From positions 26,370 through 90,369 of the forward strand of contig CAMUZE010000003.1 in assembly GCA_947165135.1 (NCBI GenBank): a DNA stretch of 64,000 bases, in the 5' to 3' direction. Every line of letters starts with the position of its first letter. The stretch's first letter is position 1. Under the pieces are notes generated by a model. It was not told the DNA's origin. It made no database searches and saw only the letters and a list, made by a program, of their open reading frames with translations. The translations under genes were made by a program, and so were the position numbers. Positions 51,980-59,636 of the stretch are shown one piece after another. This DNA is from an uncultured Clostridia bacterium. Its GTDB lineage: Bacteria; Bacillota_I; Bacilli_A; RF39; UBA660.

Positions 51980-52588
51980 TTATCCCATTTGTACTTGCTC
52001 ATATAAAATTACAGCTTCAATATTTGTTATAAGTACATCATTTTTAGGAAGTTCAGATGCATTAATATTATTAGAATAAATCAATGACATCTTTAATTTT
52101 TTATTATTATCTCCTAAAATTTTATCATTTGATGAATATAAAATATCTCCTGGAATTATTTCTTTTCCATCATCATAAGTCAAAGCATATCTGACATGCT
52201 TTAATACATTTCTGCAATCACTGTCAGACCCAATACATGTAGGATTAGTAACTTGAATAGAACTAACCATTGCATTAAATGTTCCTTTATTTTCAACATC
52301 AAATGTATATGATATTGAGTCTCCAGGTGCATAAAATGTTGTTTCAAAATTTGCTATTGTAGTAGCAGATTTTATATATGGAGAACCTTCAGGTTTTGCA
52401 TTACCAGAAATGTTAGGATCGGAAATATTATCAAATACAATTTCCCATTTTTCTCGAGAACCATCTTCTGAATCAGAAAACTGTATATCCAATGTATGAG
52501 TTAATGAAGCATACGCAAAAGAAATGGCAACAATAGATACCATTAAGCATAACATGCCAAACACTCTTACATCTCTAGACCTTTCCAT
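51980..52588 (-). CDS. TasA/CalY-like exported fibre protein, paralogue 3
   Basis: MERSRDVRVFGMLCLMVSIVAISFAYASLTHTL signal; FYAPGDSISYTFDVENKGTFNAMV. Confidence 0.75.
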   Translation of the reverse strand: MERSRDVRVFGMLCLMVSIVAISFAYASLTHTLDIQFSDSEDGSREKWEIVFDNISDPNISGNAKPEGSPYIKSATTIANFETTFYAPGDSISYTFDVENKGTFNAMVSSIQVTNPTCIGSDSDCRNVLKHVRYALTYDDGKEIIPGDILYSSNDKILGDNNKKLKMSLIYSNNINASELPKNDVLITNIEAVILYEQVQMG

Positions 52589-52615
52589 TTTATCTATTCT
52601 CCAATTTAATAATTA

Positions 52616-53221
52616 TTATAATACTGCTGTACCTTCTTGAGTATATGTAAGTGTAATACCAAGGCCACTAACATTTACATCGGCAGTTGGTAATTGTGCA
52701 GCTGTTGTTGTATCTTTATAAGTTAAAACAATTTTTAAATGTCTAACTCCTGTTTTAGCAGCAAGAACAGCATTATCTGCAGCAGTTAATTCAGTATTAG
52801 ATGTTGTATCATATAATTTATATGTTAAATTATTACATACAACACTTGCTTCACTAGTTTTTGTACTTGAACAACTAGGTGTACCTATTGTAAGACCTGT
52901 TAATTTGGCAGCAAAGTTACCAGCATTAACAACATCAAAAGTATAAGATACACTATCGCCAGGTGAAGCTAATTGCACTACATAATCGCCAATACTTGTT
53001 GCACCACTTTTAATTGTAGGTGCTGTGATTTCACTTCCAGTTCCAGTAGTAACTGCAGTACCTAAATTTGCAAAATGTACATCCCATTTAACAGTTTTAA
53101 CAGTACCACTACCATTAATAGTTAATGTTTGAGTAAATCCTGCATATGCAAGAGATACAGCTACTAATGACACAACTAATGCTAAAATACCAAATACTAT
53201 ATAATTTTTAGATTTTTCCAT
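52616..53221 (-). CDS. TasA/CalY-like exported fibre protein, paralogue 2
   Basis: MEKSKNYIVFGILALVVSLVAVSLAYAGFTQTLTINGSGTVKTVKWDVHFANL. Confidence 0.8.
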   Translation of the reverse strand: MEKSKNYIVFGILALVVSLVAVSLAYAGFTQTLTINGSGTVKTVKWDVHFANLGTAVTTGTGSEITAPTIKSGATSIGDYVVQLASPGDSVSYTFDVVNAGNFAAKLTGLTIGTPSCSSTKTSEASVVCNNLTYKLYDTTSNTELTAADNAVLAAKTGVRHLKIVLTYKDTTTAAQLPTADVNVSGLGITLTYTQEGTAVL

Positions 53222-53261
53222 TTTTATCGCCTTTCTAAAGTATAATTAATAATTGATTATA

Positions 53262-53292
53262 ACGGTATACTCCCATAAAGGGAGCATACCGT
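53262..53292 (-). promoter_or_regulatory. intergenic 12-bp-class hairpin between paralogues 1 and 2
   Basis: ACGGTATaCTCCC-ATAAA-GGGAGcATACCGT; no strong U-tract. Confidence 0.65.
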
Positions 53293-53336
53293 ATTATATT
53301 CAAAAATCAATTTATTTTCAGATAACTAACTTAATA

Positions 53337-53927
53337 CTATGGTTGAACATAGTTACCATCTTGAGAATAAGTAAATTGTACACCCAATCCACCGATTGTT
53401 ACATCAGATCCTGGAAGAACTGTACTATCTGCTTTATAAGTTAATGTTAAAACATAAGTTTGAGTTCCAGTATAAGCATCTAATATTGAGTTATCAGCAG
53501 CAGTTATTGCAGTAGAACTTCCTTTTTTAGTTAATGTATAAGTGATTTGATTACATAAGAAGTTTGTATCACCACTACATGTTGGAGTTCCAACAGTAAG
53601 ACCAGTTAACTTAGCATTAAATGATCCAGTATTAACTACATCAAATTCAAAACTTGCAGATTGTCCTGGAGTATTGAATGTTACATTGTAATCACCAATT
53701 TGAGTTGTATTTGATTGAATTACTGGTTCAGTTACCCAACTAGCACCTGTAGATACGCTCTTATTTGTAAGATTAGCAAAATGTACATCCCAACTAGCAG
53801 TTTTAATAGTAGCAGTACCATTGATATTTAGTGTTTGAGTAAATCCTGCGTATGCAAGAGATACAGCAACTAATGATACAACTAATGCAAGTACTCCAAA
53901 TACTACATAATTTCTTGATTTTTCCAT
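53337..53927 (-). CDS. TasA/CalY-like exported fibre protein, paralogue 1 (likely major subunit)
   Basis: MEKSRNYVVFGVLALVVSLVAVSLAYAGFTQTLNINGTATIKTASWDVHFANL; own consensus promoter. Confidence 0.8.
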   Translation of the reverse strand: MEKSRNYVVFGVLALVVSLVAVSLAYAGFTQTLNINGTATIKTASWDVHFANLTNKSVSTGASWVTEPVIQSNTTQIGDYNVTFNTPGQSASFEFDVVNTGSFNAKLTGLTVGTPTCSGDTNFLCNQITYTLTKKGSSTAITAADNSILDAYTGTQTYVLTLTYKADSTVLPGSDVTIGGLGVQFTYSQDGNYVQP

Positions 53928-54019
53928 CTTAAATCTCCCTTCTGTATATTTTGTAAATTACGCAACAATACACACTACTTTGCTTAGTGTCTATTATCTA
54001 TAACCTACTTTACTATTTA

Positions 54020-54048
54020 ATTATAATATTTATAGAATTTTATGTCAA
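54020..54048 (-). promoter_or_regulatory. perfect-consensus sigma-A promoter of TasA-like paralogue 1
   Basis: TTGACA-17 nt-TATAAT on the minus strand. Confidence 0.85.
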
Positions 54049-54055
54049 TAAATTA

Positions 54056-54820
54056 TCACAAAATTTCATTAGATAATTGCATAATATTTATGAAATTATT
54101 TATATATAAAATTGATAAAGCACCTATAATTAAAAATGGACCAAATGGTATAATTCCGTCTTTATTTTTTCTTATATAGAATAATGAGAATAATAATCCA
54201 GTAATAGATGCTATAAATAATGCAAAAAATGAGTTATACATTCCTATAGCAAGAGCAATAACCGCCATTAATTTAATATCTCCATCGCCTAAAGATTCTT
54301 TCTTAAATACCATATTTCCAATTAATTTAATTATATACATAAATCCAAACATAACAGCAGCAGACAATATGTACTTAAATGCATCTGTTTTTAAAAATGT
54401 AAACTGAAATATTATTAATAATATAGTACTAATTACAATTACTCTATCGGATATATAATAATATAAGAAATCACTAACTATTGTAACTATTAACACACAA
54501 GTAAGAATGGTAGATATATAAAACTTTAATGTAAATCCAAATACTAAATAATTTATTACAAACAGAACAGCAGATAATAATTCAGTTAAAAAATATATTG
54601 AATTTATCTTTTTATGACAATAAGCACATTTTCCTTTTAAAAAAGTATATGAAAGAAGCGGTATATTCATATACCATTTTAATTCTTTCTTACAATTTTC
54701 ACAGTAACTATTAGGATAAGTAGTTTTTATTTTATTTGGAATTCTATACCCCATACATCCTAAAAAACTTCCTATAATAGATCCTAATATAAACAATATA
54801 ATATAAATAAGTATTTCCAT
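54056..54820 (-). CDS. prepilin peptidase (A24 family)
   Basis: GSIIGSFLGCMGYRIP; YCENC...CAYCH zinc motif; SDFLYYYISD and LGDGDIKLMAVIAL aspartates; start at MEILIYI. Confidence 0.93.
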   Translation of the reverse strand: MEILIYIILFILGSIIGSFLGCMGYRIPNKIKTTYPNSYCENCKKELKWYMNIPLLSYTFLKGKCAYCHKKINSIYFLTELLSAVLFVINYLVFGFTLKFYISTILTCVLIVTIVSDFLYYYISDRVIVISTILLIIFQFTFLKTDAFKYILSAAVMFGFMYIIKLIGNMVFKKESLGDGDIKLMAVIALAIGMYNSFFALFIASITGLLFSLFYIRKNKDGIIPFGPFLIIGALSILYINNFINIMQLSNEIL

Positions 54821-54836
54821 TTTTCCCCCTATACAT

Positions 54837-56651
54837 CTATTTAATTGTTTGATAAATTCCAAACATTGGAACAACTATAGCAACAAGTATAAATCCAACA
54901 ATAACTGCTAAGAAAACAATCATAATTGGTTCAATAAAGGTTTTAATTTGATTAACGCTATTTCTTTCTAGTTTATGATAATAGTCTCCAACTTTATCAA
55001 GCATCTCAGCAAGTTCTCCTGTTGATTCACCTGTCAATATCATATAATAAGCAACTTCTGGTACTGCCCAATGATCTTTAAAAGATACACTCATTTTTTC
55101 ACCTTTAAGTAAATTGTTAATTGTTTTAAGCATTATTGCTTTATATATTTCATTACTAGTAATTTTAGCAAGAATATCTATACTATCAGTTAACAAAACA
55201 TTATTCTTATTTAAAGTAGCAAAAGTTCTTGCAAATAATGCCATTTCTTTAGAAATAATTAAATTTCCAACAACAGGTAATTTCATAAATAATGTTTGAT
55301 TTAACGTTCTAAATAATTTAATTTTCTTATATGCAAGAATATATAGAGAAATAACAAGAACAATAAATCCAATAATATTCATATATTTTGTTTTAATATA
55401 TGCTGAAATATTCAGTGTAATTTGTGTAACAGGATTCAATTCTGCCTGCATAGATTCATATACACCTACAAATTGAGGAACTATATATACAAGCATAAAT
55501 ACTACAATACCTATTGCAAATATTAATACTATTGATGGATATGTAAGTGCACTTATAATTGCCTTTTTAGTATCTTCTATTTCTTGATAATAATTACTCA
55601 TTTCATCAAGAGTATCCTCAATATTACCTATCATTTCAGCTGATTTAATCATATTAACAAGTAATGCTGGAAAAGAGTTTCCTTGTTTTTTTAATGCTTC
55701 ACTAAATGGTTCTCCCATTGTAAGTTCATATATAATTGAATCATATATACCTTTATATTTTCTTCTTTTATCTTGCTTTGCTAAAACTTTGACAGCATCT
55801 GTAAGAGGAATACCACTTCTAACATAAGTGGATATTTGAGCAAGCCAGAATATTAAATCTTTATTCTTCATTCTTCTCTTAATACTAGATGATTCAGTAT
55901 GAAAGAAATTAATTGCCCAAGATGTATTTATTTCATATACTGTCATACCTTTATCAATCAAATATGAATAAACATCTAATTTAGATTGAGCAGCAAAATA
56001 TCCCTCTTCTAATACACCGTCTTTATTCCTAGCTATATATTTATATGTCTTCTTTTCATTTGTTTTAACAACATCATCACTATTAGGATCTATTGACATA
56101 ACTTTAAGACTTGCTTCTTTTTTGGCTTGGGCTGCTTTAACAGATGGAATCTCATTATATTTTTTATTAATATATTCTCTTACTGTTTGAGTAAATGTTT
56201 TACCACTTTCTTGCTCTGCAGCACTTTTCTTTTTAATCTTATTTATTGATTCTTTGGTTTTATAATATGTACTAATGATTGGTTTGCTAAATTTTCTATA
56301 TAAATAGGTTGGAAAACCTATAAATAATAATTCCAAAACGTATGCAGTTCCATTATAAAATGCTTTAAATAATTCATATATCTCTATAAAAGGTCTTCTA
56401 AAAAGAATTTTATATATTGCTTTAAAAACTAAAAAGATATAAGAAAAAAAAGATAAAATAAAAGAAAAGAAAAAATCAAATACTTTAAATAATGGATTAC
56501 TAGATTTCTTAGTAGTTACATTTTCACTAGCCTCTACTGCTTTTGCCTGCTTTGCAGTAGGAGAACTAGTATTATTAGTTACATTAACCGTATTTGTCTT
56601 TTCAGTCTTATTTTGTTTTTCTACTTCTAATGCTGCACTTTTTTGACCCAT
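54837..56651 (-). CDS. GspF/PilC-type inner-membrane assembly protein with ~200-aa N-terminal extension
   Basis: GVLEEGYFAAQSKLDVYSYLIDKGMTVYEI; LAQISTYVRSGIPLTDAVKVLAKQ; FARTFATLNKNNVLLTDSIDILAKI; IEPIMIVFLAVIVGFILVAIVVPMF. Confidence 0.92.
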   Translation of the reverse strand: MGQKSAALEVEKQNKTEKTNTVNVTNNTSSPTAKQAKAVEASENVTTKKSSNPLFKVFDFFFSFILSFFSYIFLVFKAIYKILFRRPFIEIYELFKAFYNGTAYVLELLFIGFPTYLYRKFSKPIISTYYKTKESINKIKKKSAAEQESGKTFTQTVREYINKKYNEIPSVKAAQAKKEASLKVMSIDPNSDDVVKTNEKKTYKYIARNKDGVLEEGYFAAQSKLDVYSYLIDKGMTVYEINTSWAINFFHTESSSIKRRMKNKDLIFWLAQISTYVRSGIPLTDAVKVLAKQDKRRKYKGIYDSIIYELTMGEPFSEALKKQGNSFPALLVNMIKSAEMIGNIEDTLDEMSNYYQEIEDTKKAIISALTYPSIVLIFAIGIVVFMLVYIVPQFVGVYESMQAELNPVTQITLNISAYIKTKYMNIIGFIVLVISLYILAYKKIKLFRTLNQTLFMKLPVVGNLIISKEMALFARTFATLNKNNVLLTDSIDILAKITSNEIYKAIMLKTINNLLKGEKMSVSFKDHWAVPEVAYYMILTGESTGELAEMLDKVGDYYHKLERNSVNQIKTFIEPIMIVFLAVIVGFILVAIVVPMFGIYQTIK

Positions 56652-56753
56652 AAACCTTTCCCTCTTATTCTATACAAAGAAATTATATCATATATTTCAA
56701 CAAATAAAAAGATTAAATTAACATTTTAATTATTAACTAATATAATATTATAG

Positions 56754-57008
56754 GTGATAATTCAAATGAATTTAAGTATACTAGAATTATTCAAAAAGCT
56801 TAGTTTATCAAATATAATTTCTAATACAAATAAAACACTTGGAATTATTAAAAAAACTATACCAGTATATAGACAAGTTAAACCTTATATGACACATGAA
56901 AAATCACTATTTAAAAAAGATGATTCTAACATAATAAAAGAAAGTAAGATATTAAAAGATGAACATACAAGAACAAATTTTAATGATACTCTTACTTTCT
57001 TTAAATAA
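56754..57008 (+). CDS. small YqfQ/VrrA-like protein
   Basis: ISNTNKTLGIIKKTIPVYRQVKPYM resembles the YqfQ pattern; coding not certain. Confidence 0.45.
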   Translation: MIIQMNLSILELFKKLSLSNIISNTNKTLGIIKKTIPVYRQVKPYMTHEKSLFKKDDSNIIKESKILKDEHTRTNFNDTLTFFK

Positions 57009-57009
57009 A

Positions 57010-58794
57010 TTATTCTTCACTATCAGTGCTTAATATTGATAAGAATGCTTCTTGTGGTATAGATACACTACCTACTTGTTTCATTCTTTTTTTACCTTCT
57101 TTTTGTTTTTCTAATAGTTTTCTTTTACGTGAAACATCCCCACCATAACATTTTGCAAGAACATTCTTTTTTAATGCACTAATATCTTCTCTAGCAATTA
57201 CTTTTGATCCTATAACTGCTTGTATTGGAACTTGAAACATTTGTTTAGGAATTATTTTCTTTAAATTTTGGCATATTATTTTACCACGATTATATGCAAA
57301 ATCTTTATGAACAATTAAACTTAATGCATCAACTATTTCACCATTTAGTAGTATATCCATTTTTACAAGTTTACTTTCTTTATTACCAATAAACTCATAA
57401 TCAAACGATGCATAACCTTTTGTATAACTTTTTAATTTATCAAAAAAATCGTAAACAATTTCAGATAAAGGAAGTTCATATACAATATTTACTCTTGTCT
57501 CGTCTATATATGACATATTTTTATATATTCCCCTCTTATTTTGGCAAAGTTCCATAATCGAACCAACAAATTCACTTGGAACATATATATTACAATTAAC
57601 ATATGGCTCTAATATCTTAGATATTTTAGTAGGATCTGGCATTTTAGATGGTGCATCTATATTTATACTACTTCCATCATTTAATAAAACCTCATAAATA
57701 ACAGATGGACTTGTTGCAATAATATCTATTCCAAATTCTCTTTCTATTCTCTCTTCAATTATTTCCATATGAAGAAGTCCTAAAAATCCACATCTAAATC
57801 CAAAACCAAGTGCGATTGATGTTTCTGGTTCAAATACTAAAGATGCGTCTGATAGTTTTAATTTTAGTAATGCTTCTTTTAAAGTATTGTATTTTGAACT
57901 ATCTATTGGGTAAATACCAGAATATACCATAGGTAACATCTTTTTATAGCCAGGCAGAGCTTCAACATCTTCGTTAACAAGACATATAGTGTCCCCTACT
58001 TCTACTTCTGTTATGCTTTTAATAGATGCACTAATAAATCCAACTTCACCAGCAGAAAGAGAATCTTTTTTTATTTCATGAGGTGTATGTTTCCCAAGTT
58101 CTAATACTTCATATTCTGCTTTAGAATTTATAAATTTAATTTTGTCTCCAACCTTTACTTTACCATCCATTATTCTAACTAATACTACTACGCCTTTATA
58201 TGGATCAAAATAGCTGTCAAATATTAATGCTCTAAATTTATTAGATTCACTTTTAGGTGGATCTATTCTTTCTATTACAGCATCTAATAGTTCACTAACT
58301 CCTTCACCTGTTTTACCAGAACATAATAATATTTCTTCCTTAGTAAATCCAATTGTGTTTATTAATTCATTTGTTACTTTTTCTGGATCAGCATTTGGTA
58401 AATCTATTTTATTAATAACTGGAATAATTTTTAAATTTGCATCAAGAGCTAAATACAGATTAGCAAGAGTTTGAGCTTCAATTCCTTGAGTAGCATCTAC
58501 CACTAATATTGCACCTTCGCAAGCCGCTAAGCTACGACTGACTTCATAACTAAAATCTACATGTCCTGGTGTATCTATCAAATGTAATGTATACCCTTTA
58601 TATTTAAGTTCAACAGCATTTAATTTGATTGTAATTCCACGTTCACGTTCAAGATCCATAGAGTCAAGTATTTGTTCTTTACGTTCTCGTTCACTTACTG
58701 CACCACAAACATCGAGTATCCTATCAGCTAGTGTACTCTTACCATGATCTATATGTGCTATAATACAAAAATTTCTTATTCTTTCTCTTTCCAT
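57010..58794 (-). CDS. lepA: elongation factor 4 (LepA GTPase)
   Basis: [72 protein letters not shown]. Confidence 0.98.
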   Translation of the reverse strand: MERERIRNFCIIAHIDHGKSTLADRILDVCGAVSERERKEQILDSMDLERERGITIKLNAVELKYKGYTLHLIDTPGHVDFSYEVSRSLAACEGAILVVDATQGIEAQTLANLYLALDANLKIIPVINKIDLPNADPEKVTNELINTIGFTKEEILLCSGKTGEGVSELLDAVIERIDPPKSESNKFRALIFDSYFDPYKGVVVLVRIMDGKVKVGDKIKFINSKAEYEVLELGKHTPHEIKKDSLSAGEVGFISASIKSITEVEVGDTICLVNEDVEALPGYKKMLPMVYSGIYPIDSSKYNTLKEALLKLKLSDASLVFEPETSIALGFGFRCGFLGLLHMEIIEERIEREFGIDIIATSPSVIYEVLLNDGSSINIDAPSKMPDPTKISKILEPYVNCNIYVPSEFVGSIMELCQNKRGIYKNMSYIDETRVNIVYELPLSEIVYDFFDKLKSYTKGYASFDYEFIGNKESKLVKMDILLNGEIVDALSLIVHKDFAYNRGKIICQNLKKIIPKQMFQVPIQAVIGSKVIAREDISALKKNVLAKCYGGDVSRKRKLLEKQKEGKKRMKQVGSVSIPQEAFLSILSTDSEE

Positions 58795-58843
58795 AAAAAT
58801 AATTTTAACACAATTTATGTTAAAAAAGAAGAAATAATTCTTC

Positions 58844-59626
58844 TTATTTACTTAATAACTCTGTAGAATACCAATAATATTCTCCACTTTTACTCTTCTT
58901 ATATGTATGCTTATATGTATATAGATAATCATTATAGTTATCTTCAACAAATTTATAATCAATAAAATTATCATTTGGAGAAGTATATATTATTTTTCCA
59001 GATGCATACTTATCATATAAATTTTTGCCATCTGAATAGAAAACATTTTCATATAAATAATATTCATCATTATTTTTTTCAGCATTTATTAATTTATATA
59101 GTGGTTCGTTATCAAAACTATTATTACCGTTTAAAGTCCAAATACACATTTCAGCCAAATCACATATTATTTGATAATATCCAGTTACTTCTCTTAAATC
59201 AAAGCTTACTGGAATAATACAATCATTATTATCTGGCGAACATTTATCAGCATATTCAATTATAGCATTATCTTGTATATTGAATACTTTCATTATATTG
59301 CTAGAAAACATATTCTTATTATACATATCTATAGATGCATTTTCTTTATTTAACTCATAAAATACATTTCTGAGTATGGTGTTTTTTGTAAGATCACTAT
59401 ATTTTATTAATTTATCTTGATAAACTGTTTTATAATTATCAAACATAGTATATAGTTTATTATCATGCAAATAATTATATAATTCTTTAACAGTTACATC
59501 ATTAATATCTACTACTGAATCATTGTTAGGAGTATTAGAATTTGGCTTAGGCTTAGATGAATAATAATATCCCAATATAACTAGTGACACTAATATTACT
59601 ATTAAAAACGCTAATATCTTCTTCAT
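58844..59626 (-). CDS. hypothetical membrane-anchored extracytoplasmic protein
   Basis: N-terminal [24 protein letters not shown]. Confidence 0.7.
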   Translation of the reverse strand: MKKILAFLIVILVSLVILGYYYSSKPKPNSNTPNNDSVVDINDVTVKELYNYLHDNKLYTMFDNYKTVYQDKLIKYSDLTKNTILRNVFYELNKENASIDMYNKNMFSSNIMKVFNIQDNAIIEYADKCSPDNNDCIIPVSFDLREVTGYYQIICDLAEMCIWTLNGNNSFDNEPLYKLINAEKNNDEYYLYENVFYSDGKNLYDKYASGKIIYTSPNDNFIDYKFVEDNYNDYLYTYKHTYKKSKSGEYYWYSTELLSK

Positions 59627-59636
59627 ATTTCCTCCT

